Part shown: positions 45,415 through 54,291 of the stretch, piece after piece
Layout: each line of letters starts with the position of its first letter
How positions within the stretch are numbered: position 1 is the stretch's first letter
Assembly (NCBI RefSeq): GCF_014836615.1
Contig: NZ_JACSQN010000006.1
Span: forward strand, 1 to 64,000
Direction of reading: 5' to 3'
Length of the DNA: 64,000 nucleotides
From: Sporosarcina quadrami
GTDB lineage: Bacteria > Bacillota > Bacilli > Bacillales_A > Planococcaceae
Translations under genes and position numbers: made by a program
The notes under the pieces: model-generated
What the model saw: only the letters and a program-made list of their open reading frames with translations
Told to the model about the DNA's origin: nothing
Databases searched by the model: none

Positions 45415-47157
45415 TTGGAAAAAATTTTAACAGTGAAGGATCTTCAAGTCTCTTTTCAATCTAGAGACGAAGAATTCGATGCAGTTCGTGGCGTCAGTTT
45501 TGAAGTGAGAAAAGGTGAAACGTTAGGTATTGTAGGCGAATCTGGAAGCGGAAAAAGCGTAACCGCCCGAAGCATTATGCGGATTTTACCTTCCCCGCCT
45601 TCCCACATGAAGAATGGTGAAATCACGTTTTTAGGTGAGGATTTAGCTTCTAAAACAGAAAAAGAAATGGAAAGTATACGTGGTCGAGATATAAGTATGA
45701 TCTTCCAAGATCCTATGACATCCCTTAATCCAACAATACGAATCGGTAAACAGATTGCCGAAAGTCTCATTAAACACCAAAAGTTATCAAAAAAAGATGC
45801 AAAAATACAAGTTCTAGAAATATTGAAGCTTGTAGGTATACGCGACGTCGAAACACGTTACAATCAATTTCCTCATGAATTTTCTGGAGGTATGCTCCAA
45901 CGTGTGATGATTGCGATTGCGCTCGCTTGCCGCCCAACATTGTTAATAGCGGATGAGCCGACTACTGCGTTGGACGTAACAATACAAGCTCAGATTTTGA
46001 ATTTGATGAAAGATATGCAACAGCGTTTTGAAACGTCGATCATTTTGATCACGCATGACTTAGGTGTCGTTGCTGGAATGTGCGATCGCGTAGTCGTGAT
46101 GAAAAACGGGGAAATAGTGGAAACAGGAACAACGGAAGAGATCTTCGCTAATCCAAAGCATCCGTACACATTAAAACTATTAAACTCACTTCCTAAATTG
46201 AATGAAAAAAAGAAACCGAAGCGTCCGTCGCTTGTCATTCCGGAGACGGTCGATAACAAGCCGCTCATTGAAGTCAAATCACTTCAACAACATTTCGATT
46301 TAGGCAAAGGGAAGACGTTGAAAGCCGTCGATAATATCAGCTTCCACATTCAACCCGGTGAAACACTTGGACTTGTAGGGGAATCAGGGTCAGGCAAATC
46401 GACGACAGGTAGAGCGATTTTACGTTTGAACGAACCTACGGATGGTGATGTACTGTATCAAGGAATGGCGATCAACCGATTATCCAAAAGTGAAATGAAA
46501 ACAATGAGACGCCACATGCAGCTCATTTTCCAAGATCCCTATTCATCACTGAACCCTCGTTTTAAAGTGATGGATATTATCGGACAGGCATTGGACGTGC
46601 ATGGACTTAGCACAAGTAAAGCACATCGGAAACAGAGAGTTGAAGAACTGTTGGAAATGGTCGGTCTCCTCCCTTCTCATGCAATGCGGTATCCGCACGA
46701 GTTTTCAGGTGGTCAACGTCAACGAATCGGGATTGCACGTGCGCTTGCAGTGGAACCGAAATTCATCGTTTGTGATGAACCGTTATCTGCACTCGACGTT
46801 TCGATCCAGTCGCAAATTGTTGATTTGCTTGAGGACCTGCAACACCGCCTCGGCTTGACCTATTTATTCATCGCACATGATTTATCGATGGTAAAACATA
46901 TTAGTGACCGGGTAGCAGTTATGTATGCCGGCAAAATTGTCGAACTTGCAGAAAGCGAAGAACTGTACACAAACCCACTACATCCCTATACAAAATCATT
47001 ATTAGCTGCAATTCCTATCCCGGATCCGAAAGTGGAAGCAAAGAAAAAACGGGTCATGATGGACGAACAGACGGAAGTCGATAAATACCAATTGCAACAA
47101 TCAGAGTTTGTCGAAGTGACAAAAGGTCATTGGGTAGCAATGCCGGTGAACTTATAA
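45415..47157 (+). CDS. Fused OppD-OppF oligopeptide ABC ATPase
   Basis: 580 residues carrying two complete nucleotide-binding domains. The first has [27 protein letters not shown] and [14 protein letters not shown] (OppD-like); the second has [27 protein letters not shown] and [14 protein letters not shown] (OppF-like). A Lys/Pro-rich linker joins them near residue 265. Start TTG 45415 follows GGTGGGGG. The fusion is divergent from the extended permeases and permuted binding protein, which lack other ATPases, so it is almost surely their motor. Fused DF ATPases are known (YejF, GsiA), but both systems in this window use different arrangements. Confidence 0.88.
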   Translation: MEKILTVKDLQVSFQSRDEEFDAVRGVSFEVRKGETLGIVGESGSGKSVTARSIMRILPSPPSHMKNGEITFLGEDLASKTEKEMESIRGRDISMIFQDPMTSLNPTIRIGKQIAESLIKHQKLSKKDAKIQVLEILKLVGIRDVETRYNQFPHEFSGGMLQRVMIAIALACRPTLLIADEPTTALDVTIQAQILNLMKDMQQRFETSIILITHDLGVVAGMCDRVVVMKNGEIVETGTTEEIFANPKHPYTLKLLNSLPKLNEKKKPKRPSLVIPETVDNKPLIEVKSLQQHFDLGKGKTLKAVDNISFHIQPGETLGLVGESGSGKSTTGRAILRLNEPTDGDVLYQGMAINRLSKSEMKTMRRHMQLIFQDPYSSLNPRFKVMDIIGQALDVHGLSTSKAHRKQRVEELLEMVGLLPSHAMRYPHEFSGGQRQRIGIARALAVEPKFIVCDEPLSALDVSIQSQIVDLLEDLQHRLGLTYLFIAHDLSMVKHISDRVAVMYAGKIVELAESEELYTNPLHPYTKSLLAAIPIPDPKVEAKKKRVMMDEQTEVDKYQLQQSEFVEVTKGHWVAMPVNL

Positions 47158-47204
47158 ACGCTTCTATAAAATACATAGAACTTGAACGATTCGGAGGAGA
47201 AAGA

Positions 47205-47624
47205 ATGGAAACGAACAAAATCACATTAATGGATGCTTATGTAATTGAAACACTTCGAAGTAAAGGGATGTCAAATGAGCAACTGATAATGGATCTGGAA
47301 CAAAAAAATCTCGACGCGTTGAAAAACATCAACGCGAATTATGATTACAATGACTTGCTTACATTATACGAGCAGGACAAGTCGGCTTTCACATCCATTT
47401 TGACAGACGGATATGAAGTGAAATTCGTTACAATGGGTGGCCTTAAAGGTCTGTTGGAATTAAAATTCGATAAAATCGCTGACAGGGATTATACGTTAAC
47501 AGACAAAGGCATCGAGCATTTAGAAATGGAAGAACACCAGTTACACGTGCTGAATCAATTATTATCAAGAAATTGGACGATTGAACAATCGCCATCAAAA
47601 GAAATCAGCGTCAAACTCATGTAA
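47205..47624 (+). CDS. Small protein following the fused ATPase, unknown function
   Basis: 139 residues from ATG 47205, five bases after GGAGGAG; upstream in-frame starts overlap the ATPase gene and lack a site. It is charged and soluble, mostly helical, with GLKGLLELKFDKI and YTLTDKGIEHLEMEEHQL, which faintly recalls a winged-helix wing/helix but is not diagnostic. It is co-transcribed 47 bp after the fused ATPase and before a terminator, so it may be an accessory or regulator of that transporter. I do not recognise the family. Confidence 0.65.
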   Translation: METNKITLMDAYVIETLRSKGMSNEQLIMDLEQKNLDALKNINANYDYNDLLTLYEQDKSAFTSILTDGYEVKFVTMGGLKGLLELKFDKIADRDYTLTDKGIEHLEMEEHQLHVLNQLLSRNWTIEQSPSKEISVKLM

Positions 47625-47640
47625 ACTATACGACAACCAC

Positions 47641-47672
47641 AGGCAGCTTCCTATTATAGGAGGCTGCTTTTG
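47641..47672 (+). terminator. Terminator of the fused ATPase transcript
   Basis: GCAGCTTCCTAT pairs with ATAGGAGGCTGC, followed by TTTTGTTGT. Confidence 0.85.
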
Positions 47673-47724
47673 TTGTACGATATAATATCAAGTACAACCC
47701 GTGTTGGTACCCTCGCCCCGTTTT

Positions 47725-47870
47725 GGTACCTGTGCAAGAAACATTCATGTTAATTCAGACATTTTGAATGTTTATGCGTATAATATTCATAAAACACGGT
47801 TCATCAACTCTACATTTTCATGTTTATTCATTTGTAGTGTATTGTCTGAATTCAACCATGCACAGGTACC
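47725..47870 (+). repeat. KpnI-ended repeat element, copy R12
   Basis: 146 bp, nearly identical to R11 (five differences). Both ends intact. An extra TTGGTACC lies 20 bp outside the left end (47704-47711). Inserted between a terminator and the lipoprotein gene, with no central terminator. Confidence 0.92.
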
Positions 47871-47902
47871 TATTTTAAGATACCGGCACTCAGGAGGAAC
47901 AA

Positions 47903-48727
47903 ATGAAAAAAATACTAAGTATATGTATAACCATCCTTCTCCTCGCAGGATGCGCAAACAAAGAAGCGAAAGAATTCATCGAACAAGCGTCAACGAAAGC
48001 GGCTGTCAAGGAACTGGTCATGGACGCGATGGAACAAGAAGGATTGACCGTCTCCATACACCAAATCGACTATGAACATATCGGAAAGCAAACCGACCCA
48101 AGTGTCATCGTCGTAGACTACAAAACGTCGCATGAACCAACCTACGCCGGACGGGCATATGTCAACGTCGACGTAACCGCCACCCCTCGAAAATTGATTG
48201 GCGTTGATCGTTTAGGTCTAGATGACAAATACGGCATCTTGCCAATCGGCACCGTCCTCATCGAGCGTCTGAAGCAAGCCGCCCATCAATCAATCATCCC
48301 GACCATCGAAGCAGTGAGCTCCAAAGAACCAGGACTTTCATGGGAAGAAGGAGAAGAGAAAATCGGCTTTAACGGAGTGGACTATAAGAAAGACAAGCTT
48401 CATGAATTACTACAACTATACGGCGAAGACAAATTAGCGAACCCATCAGAAAAACAAGCGAACCAATGGCTACAACAATTTGAGCAGCCAACCGAAGACC
48501 CCCAAAAACCCGTCATCTGGTTATACTTGCAATACGACGGCGAACTGACAAACGCCCAATTTGAAAAGATCGTCCAGAAATTCAAAAACACCGACTCATT
48601 ACCGAAAGGAAACTACACAATAAGAATCATCGCCGATCGATACAATGAATCCGAAGAACCTATCTATAACAAACGTTCCAACGGCAAAGGCAGCAACGTA
48701 TTCATCGCTTCTTACAGCACATTTTGA
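47903..48727 (+). CDS. Lipoprotein of unknown function
   Basis: 274 residues. The lipobox LLLAGC gives a lipid-modified cysteine near residue 19, after a short basic and hydrophobic signal. The mature part begins with a helical KEAKEFIEQASTKAAV segment and then shows mixed alpha/beta sequence with no recognised motif; two regions (residues ~45-90 and ~190-245) look like ferredoxin-like folds but this is a guess. GGAGG sits seven bases before the ATG. Single gene between R12 and a terminator; exported and membrane-anchored. Confidence 0.75.
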   Translation: MKKILSICITILLLAGCANKEAKEFIEQASTKAAVKELVMDAMEQEGLTVSIHQIDYEHIGKQTDPSVIVVDYKTSHEPTYAGRAYVNVDVTATPRKLIGVDRLGLDDKYGILPIGTVLIERLKQAAHQSIIPTIEAVSSKEPGLSWEEGEEKIGFNGVDYKKDKLHELLQLYGEDKLANPSEKQANQWLQQFEQPTEDPQKPVIWLYLQYDGELTNAQFEKIVQKFKNTDSLPKGNYTIRIIADRYNESEEPIYNKRSNGKGSNVFIASYSTF

Positions 48728-48750
48728 CGGCGAGATATCACACACCAAAA

Positions 48751-48778
48751 AAGACAGTCCCATACGGCTGTCTTTTTC
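48751..48778 (+). terminator. Terminator after the lipoprotein gene
   Basis: AAGACAG pairs with CTGTCTT and is followed by TTTCAATTCTTTTTT. The hairpin and the following ~70 bp recur at 62594-62683. Confidence 0.75.
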
Positions 48779-48838
48779 AATTCTTTTTTAGTTAATCGCG
48801 TCACAATCACACCAAAACCACATGATAATCCCGCATCC
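48764..48838 (+). repeat. Dispersed ~70-bp repeat following a GACAG/CTGTC terminator, copy 1
   Basis: Shares TTAATCGCGTCA-x2-ATCACACC and ATAATyCCGCAT with 62613-62683 in the same order and spacing. The second copy covers the 3' end of the small gene at 62688. Confidence 0.55.
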
Positions 48839-48844
48839 CCACGC

Positions 48845-48936
48845 AAAAGTCCATAATTTCTTTTAAAAGTCCATAACTCTCGATAAAACCTCATAACTCA
48901 CCGTAAAAGTCCATAACTTCCAATAAAACCTCATAA
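48845..48936 (-). repeat. Five-unit array with exact 20-bp period
   Basis: On the plus strand AAAAGTCCATAA or AAAACCTCATAA begins at 48845, 48865, 48885, 48905 and 48925, with eight variable bases between. On the minus strand this is TTATGGACTTTT/TTATGAGGTTTT directly after the ribokinase terminator. The two variants mostly alternate. Confidence 0.8.
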
Positions 48937-48973
48937 AAATAGCCGAACTGCATCTAACTTAAGCAGTTCGGCT
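48936..48973 (-). terminator. Terminator after the ribokinase operon
   Basis: AGCCGAACTGC (48941-48951) pairs perfectly with GCAGTTCGGCT (48963-48973) around an 11-base loop. On the minus strand TATTTTTATG follows. The aspA terminator at 63186-63216 has the same 10-bp stem. Confidence 0.82.
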
Positions 48974-49014
48974 AATTTATCTATAAATAATATGTCTGGC
49001 ACTAGAAAAATTCA

Positions 49015-49036
49015 GAATTCAATGAGTGACTGGCAC
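49015..49036 (+). repeat. GAATTCAATGAGTGACTGGCAC repeat, partial copy 2
   Basis: Right half of the element seen whole at 40383-40446; TCTGGCAC at about 48995-49002 may be the shortened left end. It lies between the ribokinase stop and its terminator. Confidence 0.65.
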
Positions 49037-49055
49037 GTAAAACGAACTTCGTTAG

Positions 49056-49934
49056 CTACATACTATCCTCCACTTCTCTCCTTGTCGGCATACCTCCTTG
49101 TGCACCAAACTTTGTTACCGATAGTGAAGCAGCCCGATTGGCAAAGCGCACGCTTTCCTCATACGTCTTATTTTCAGCTAATGCTACTGCAAATGCAGCA
49201 TTAAAAGTGTCACCTGCACCGGTCGTATCAATAGCTGTCACATTAAATGTAGGTACGACAATTTCCCTCTCCCCATCATGGAAACGAACTCCTTTTTCTC
49301 CTTCTGTAATGAACAGCTTATTTGGATACGCAAGTAAAACAGCATGCAAATCTATTTCCTCAAAGAGAATTGAAGTTTCTAACTCATTAGGCGTGATGTA
49401 GCTTGCTTTTTCAATGATTTCCTTACAGATTTTCCGAGCAGGAGCAGGATTTAATATGAGTGGAACACCAAATTGACAACACACTTCACATACATACTTA
49501 ACTGTTTCTGGAGGTATTTCCTGCTGAATAAGGACAATATCTGATTCTTGTATTATATCTAACGCCTTTTTAATAGAATTTGGTGTAACATAATCATTGG
49601 CACCTTTTATCACAATAATGCTGTTATCCCCGTCAGCAAGCGTAATATGGGCCGTTCCACTTTCTATATTCTTTATCATTTCCATGTAAGAGGTATTCAC
49701 ATCATTTTTTTTGAAATTTTCAAGTATACTTTCTCCAAATGCATCATCTCCGACACATCCAACCATATACACTTCTGCACCTAGTCTAGCAGCTGCAACC
49801 GCCTGGTTAGCCCCTTTACCTCCTGGCACTGTCTTAAATGACTCTCCAAGAATTGTTTCACCTTGAGATGGCCTCTTATGCGCCTTAACAACTAAATCAA
49901 TTGACGAACTTCCAATTACCGTTATTTTAACCAT
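49056..49934 (-). CDS. rbsK: Ribokinase
   Basis: 292 residues of the PfkB family. GGKGANQAVAAARLGAEV near residue 40 and the catalytic DTTGAGDTFNAAFAVAL (Asp base near 250) are intact, as is the NPAP motif of ribokinases. It phosphorylates ribose to ribose 5-phosphate. ATG 49932-49934 is nine bases after AAAGG; a TTG three codons upstream overlaps that site. Last gene of the island; with the ribosyl-hydrolase-type proteins upstream it would capture released ribose. It is separated from the HAD gene by about 215 bp and may have its own promoter. Confidence 0.9.
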   Translation of the reverse strand: MVKITVIGSSSIDLVVKAHKRPSQGETILGESFKTVPGGKGANQAVAAARLGAEVYMVGCVGDDAFGESILENFKKNDVNTSYMEMIKNIESGTAHITLADGDNSIIVIKGANDYVTPNSIKKALDIIQESDIVLIQQEIPPETVKYVCEVCCQFGVPLILNPAPARKICKEIIEKASYITPNELETSILFEEIDLHAVLLAYPNKLFITEGEKGVRFHDGEREIVVPTFNVTAIDTTGAGDTFNAAFAVALAENKTYEESVRFANRAASLSVTKFGAQGGMPTRREVEDSM

Positions 49935-50149
49935 TCCACTCAACCTTTCAAAACATTCGTAGATGTCATCGACATGGCGTTTTTGGAGTTATTGTTTAAC
50001 TACAAGCATAATAGGTACTAAATGTAAAATGTTTTCTTCTTAGATGTTAGGTTTTGAAAAAGTAACCGCTATATATTGAAATTCTCAACATTCTATACTT
50101 AAGAAGGTTATGTCTAAATTTCAGACTATAAAGTGTAAATCGATATTAA

Positions 50150-50905
50150 TTATTCTTGTTCATCGCCAAATAAATAACGGTTAATTGCCTTTGAAACTCC
50201 TTCTTCCTCATTCGATGATGTTATTACATCTGCCACTTCTTTTAACATATTATTGGCATTTCCCATCGCTATTCCTAATCCAGCAGATTGAATAAGAAAG
50301 AGATCATTAAGGTTGTCACCTATAGCCATAACAGAATCCATGTCTATACTTAAATGCTCACAAATCTTTTTCACTCCGGATTCTTTGGAAATTCCCTTTA
50401 ATGAAAAATCTATACTCCTGGAAGTTGAATTGATCACTTCCAATGTCGTTGATTGTTCCACTTTCTTTTTCAATTGATTAAGAGTATGTGGATTTTCATG
50501 ACGTATACTGAAAGTCATCCAATCATAGTCAAACATTTCTTTCGTCCAAAAGTCCTTCTCTTCTATTGAATGACCTGCACTGTAACCTCCAAAATTAGCT
50601 TTGGCTTCCATAGAAATGCCGTGCAACATTCGGATATCTTCTTTGGTTATATAATGCCTTTCCAAAACAGTCCCAGGCTCTGTCCAAATTTCTCCTCCAT
50701 TAGCTAATACCATTGGTGTACAAAGCCCCAAGTCTTTACAAAATACATCAATTTCTTGATGTAATCCACGTCCGGTTGCAAGAATGACAACAACACCAGC
50801 TTCTACTGCACGAGATATAGCTAATTTAGATTTATTAGTAATTTGACCATTCTTCGTCAATAGCGTTCCGTCCAGGTCTAAAGCTAACAAGCGGTAATTC
50901 GCCAT
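50150..50905 (-). CDS. Cof-type HAD-IIB phosphatase
   Basis: 251 residues. Motif I is LALDLDGTLL (Asp11, Asp13), motif II ILATGR, motif III the lysine in KGISKESGVK, motif IV AIGDNLNDLFLI. The C2B cap identifies the Cof/YidA class that dephosphorylates sugar phosphates, FMN and similar. GATAGGAG precedes the ATG. In this operon it may remove phosphate from an imported or processed sugar phosphate before or beside ribokinase action; the substrate is unknown. Confidence 0.85.
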   Translation of the reverse strand: MANYRLLALDLDGTLLTKNGQITNKSKLAISRAVEAGVVVILATGRGLHQEIDVFCKDLGLCTPMVLANGGEIWTEPGTVLERHYITKEDIRMLHGISMEAKANFGGYSAGHSIEEKDFWTKEMFDYDWMTFSIRHENPHTLNQLKKKVEQSTTLEVINSTSRSIDFSLKGISKESGVKKICEHLSIDMDSVMAIGDNLNDLFLIQSAGLGIAMGNANNMLKEVADVITSSNEEEGVSKAINRYLFGDEQE

Positions 50906-51008
50906 ATTATCAAACTCCTATCACAGGATGCTTACGACTTTTTATAGTCCTACAATAATCCTTATATCTTTGAATTCAATTACACAAAAGCTAATCAGTA
51001 ATAAGACT

Positions 51009-53108
51009 TCAGGTTTTCACCTTAATATCTTTAATTGAGCATGAACCTCTTTCAGCCATGGAAAAACCAAACATACCATGTGTATATCTAGAATCATTGA
51101 AGTTAATAATTTCTTTACCGTCTATTAAAAATCGTATATTGTTCCCTCTGACTAGTACTTCAAAATTGTAGTCTCTCCCATAGACCCAATCAAAATTGTT
51201 ACTCGTCAATAACGACAGTCCAAAATCCTGTAGATGAAGAGCTACATTACCATTTCCGTAAAATCCGACCTGATAATATCTTTTGATACCCTCAGCACGG
51301 AAAATTATTGCATGATGACATCCTGAGAGTGGAGTGATTGTAGCGTTAATACTACCGTCACGCGTGTAATAATGTCCGGTAAATGATGAACAATCCGTTT
51401 CGCTTTCTACAATCATAGCATCGTCTTTCAATTGCCAATTCCCCCGGTGATGAGCAAAAGGAGTAACACTTAAAAATTCGATTGATTGTTTGGAAAAATC
51501 GATTGAATAGTTAGATGAACCGTATATATGAAATTCGTCTAAATAAATTTTACCAAATGCTCTATTTGTTAGCGTCGAAGGACTTTCAATTATAATACCC
51601 ACTTCATCTACAAATGTTCCATCCGTCTCAGGTATAGTAAATTCAATGGTTTGCCACTCATTATCTAAGAGGACTATCTTGTTCAATTCAATTAATTCTT
51701 TATTGTATGTACTACGTACATATGGTGTAAGATAAAATTCGTTACCGCGCAATCGTTCCGTCAATATTTTCATTGACACCTTTTGCCCACTGTATGCCTT
51801 AGGAGCAAACGTAGGTTTATACTTTTCATCATTAAAGTCTTCTCTTCTATAAAATGTTTTATAAAATACTCGACTTCTTTCACCCTCAATCATTCGATCG
51901 AGAAATATTTCCAGTACACCAGAATTGGTGTAACCTTGTCTCTGATTATGTTTTAGAAAGGTCTTAAATGGAAAATCAGTCTTAAATCCATGTGTGGACC
52001 CTGGCAGATTAAAATCAAAATAAACTTCTTCTTCCTTATAACTATCCACTAATGATGTAGGCGCTACTTCTTCCGCCAATTCATAGGCTAATAATGCTAA
52101 AGACTTCACGAAGGTAGGTATGTCTAAAATATTCAAATAACCAGAAACACTTGATGTTGCAATAAAATCATTGATAGGTTGTCGATAGTTTTCAGGTATT
52201 TCATTTATACCTGCAAGAACACCAACTATAGAACCTACATTTCCTGCATTACAATCTGTATCCCAGCCACACATTGTTGCAATTTCAATTGTACGAGCTA
52301 AATTGCCGTCACCATAAAGGAGAGCTAATACGCATACACCAGCGTTTGGAATGATATGACATACTCCGGTATATTTATCATATCCCCATTCTTCCTCTAA
52401 GTAATTCCTACATTTCCAGAAATCATCTGGATGTCTTTCATGGAACTCCTGTACTTTTTTAACAATGGTCGCGTAGGTTGAATCAGTCGGTATGGTTTTT
52501 AATCCTTCTTCAATTACAGAATCTATATTTGCAGCTGAAAAAGCGCTAGCTATACACGCAGCCATAAATCTTGCTCCATACAATCCATTCTTATCATGCG
52601 AAACACTTGCAGCTATTTCAGCATAATCTGCCGCTTTACCTGGGTTGTTTGGAAATAACATTCCCCAAGTATCGATAAAAATTTGCCCTCCAATCTGTTC
52701 AGACATTATCAGACCATTCGTTTCAGCGGAGCCAGATAGCGGAGCGGGGATTCCTTTTTCTAAATTCAAATAAGCTGTATGTTCTGTGCTAATCCCTTCC
52801 CCACCCCACCAAAACATTCCAATTCCCTCACGAGAATAATTTAACCAAGCATTTGCTACATCATTTGCTGTAAACCGATCTTTTCTTTTTTCATCAATTA
52901 ACGACCTAATAAAAAACACCGGACCATTTGCATCGTCATCAGCAGAAAATGTTCTGTACTCTTTTAAATAACCTTTAATATCACCGTAAACGTCCTTAAT
53001 AATTTCAGGAGTCCATTCTGTCGGTTCAACTGGTGCTCCTAATCTAATACCAGCATTCATGCCAAGAAATCCAGCATAAACTTTCTCTAAATAATTGCTG
53101 GGTATCAC
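51009..53108 (-). CDS. ADP-ribosylglycohydrolase-family protein with C-terminal LamG-like domain
   Basis: 699 residues. The start is GTG 53106-53108, six bases after GGAGGT, which removes an apparent overlap with the gene upstream. The N-terminal ~350 residues are an all-helical DraG-type hydrolase: FSADDDANGP near 50 and GWDTDCNAGNVGSIVGVLAG near 280 supply the dinuclear metal ligands. A beta-rich middle follows and then, from ~530, a concanavalin-like (LamG/3-keto-disaccharide hydrolase) domain, perhaps for carbohydrate binding. No signal peptide, so cytosolic. Likely cleaves a riboside bond. Paired with a second DraG protein 20 bp upstream. Confidence 0.8.
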   Translation of the reverse strand: MIPSNYLEKVYAGFLGMNAGIRLGAPVEPTEWTPEIIKDVYGDIKGYLKEYRTFSADDDANGPVFFIRSLIDEKRKDRFTANDVANAWLNYSREGIGMFWWGGEGISTEHTAYLNLEKGIPAPLSGSAETNGLIMSEQIGGQIFIDTWGMLFPNNPGKAADYAEIAASVSHDKNGLYGARFMAACIASAFSAANIDSVIEEGLKTIPTDSTYATIVKKVQEFHERHPDDFWKCRNYLEEEWGYDKYTGVCHIIPNAGVCVLALLYGDGNLARTIEIATMCGWDTDCNAGNVGSIVGVLAGINEIPENYRQPINDFIATSSVSGYLNILDIPTFVKSLALLAYELAEEVAPTSLVDSYKEEEVYFDFNLPGSTHGFKTDFPFKTFLKHNQRQGYTNSGVLEIFLDRMIEGERSRVFYKTFYRREDFNDEKYKPTFAPKAYSGQKVSMKILTERLRGNEFYLTPYVRSTYNKELIELNKIVLLDNEWQTIEFTIPETDGTFVDEVGIIIESPSTLTNRAFGKIYLDEFHIYGSSNYSIDFSKQSIEFLSVTPFAHHRGNWQLKDDAMIVESETDCSSFTGHYYTRDGSINATITPLSGCHHAIIFRAEGIKRYYQVGFYGNGNVALHLQDFGLSLLTSNNFDWVYGRDYNFEVLVRGNNIRFLIDGKEIINFNDSRYTHGMFGFSMAERGSCSIKDIKVKT

Positions 53109-53127
53109 TAGATAACCTCCATTCAAA

Positions 53128-54279
53128 CTACTCAAGTATTTTCTTCATTTCTTCAAAAACAGCAATATCCCTAGCTATTATTTGTTTTGCAACTGAACTA
53201 AAAGAATTTGCAAGTTGATTAAAATCTAATTTATTTATCCCCTCTAAAGTATTAATATCTTCAACGTCAATAACAGAAGTCCCATTCATTGCCCCTAAAA
53301 TAACTCCTATCATAACGCCAATTGAATCAGTATCGCGTCCTGAATTAATACCATCATATATTGATTTATAATATTCTCCATCGTTATACACTATAAAACC
53401 TAACGCTATGGGGAGTTCTTCAATAGACCAAACCCTACTAGGCGTATAATGATTGGTGGGTATTCCTAGCTTTTCTATTTTCCTATGCACATCATTTTTC
53501 ATTGGAGAGAATTTTTCCAGACATTCATGAAAACCATCGACCACATCATCTAGCGTTGCATTTTCATCTTTAAACTTTTGAGCCAAGTCTGTTATTTCCT
53601 GTATAGCAATTTTAGTTCCATCTTTGGCGTAATGGATTGCAGTTTCAACTATATCTGCTATTGTAATATTTTCTTCAAAAGCTTTGGACACACAAGCAGC
53701 TAGAACTCCAGCTGCTTCTAATCCATAACTAGCCTGATGAGCCATCGCAAAAGATATTGCTTCATCATATGCACCTTTCGGATTCCCTGCATTCACTATT
53801 CCTATAGGGGCGATATACATAGCCGCCCCACAGTTTATCATATTGCCGTATCCACCTTCTCTTGGATCACAATTCGCTAACACGTTTCTTAAAAATATAT
53901 GTTTCTCTGGATAAAATAATCGTTCTATTAATATAGTATCCCTATCAAATTCAGGTATATATACTTTTCTAAATGCAATTTCTTTAGCAAACTCATTTGC
54001 CATATCGTAAGCATCTAAGTGTCTCTTCTCAATTTCATACACATTACATAATGCCAAAGTCATCAAAGTATCATCGGTAACAATTCCATTCCCTCTTCTT
54101 TTGCCCAGGCTTTCATCTATACTTAAGTCTTCCTTATACCATTTCGTATGAAGAGAATTCACCCTGCCATATTGTTTTTTTATTTCCTCATAACTTAGTT
54201 TTTCTACTGGAGCTCCCAAGGCATCACCTAGTGCTGTCGAGATTAATACCCCTTTGACGCGATCTTGAAAATCAATCAT
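53128..54279 (-). CDS. ADP-ribosylglycohydrolase-family protein
   Basis: 383 residues. DraG signatures: GDALGAPVE near residue 17, VTDDTLMTLALC near 68 and NSGRDTDSIGVMIGVILGA near 320, giving the Asp/Thr ligands for two Mg2+ ions. Classical members remove ADP-ribose from proteins or hydrolyse O-acetyl-ADP-ribose; many operonic paralogues sit with sugar importers and probably act on small ribosides. AAGGTGGG precedes the ATG. It lies between the binding-protein gene and the longer DraG-family gene, suggesting two related bond cleavages in one pathway. Confidence 0.85.
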   Translation of the reverse strand: MIDFQDRVKGVLISTALGDALGAPVEKLSYEEIKKQYGRVNSLHTKWYKEDLSIDESLGKRRGNGIVTDDTLMTLALCNVYEIEKRHLDAYDMANEFAKEIAFRKVYIPEFDRDTILIERLFYPEKHIFLRNVLANCDPREGGYGNMINCGAAMYIAPIGIVNAGNPKGAYDEAISFAMAHQASYGLEAAGVLAACVSKAFEENITIADIVETAIHYAKDGTKIAIQEITDLAQKFKDENATLDDVVDGFHECLEKFSPMKNDVHRKIEKLGIPTNHYTPSRVWSIEELPIALGFIVYNDGEYYKSIYDGINSGRDTDSIGVMIGVILGAMNGTSVIDVEDINTLEGINKLDFNQLANSFSSVAKQIIARDIAVFEEMKKILE

Positions 54280-54291
54280 GAAGTTCCCACC

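Noticed and set aside
205..47870. Twelve spaced repeats considered as a CRISPR array
   Set aside because: Units are 146-147 bp with inverted ends and lie kilobases apart between unrelated genes; there is no short direct repeat/spacer order and no cas gene.
48845..48936. 20-bp periodic units considered as a mini-CRISPR
   Set aside because: The conserved part is only 12 bp, variable parts are 8 bp, and the units follow a terminator; too short for repeat-spacer units.
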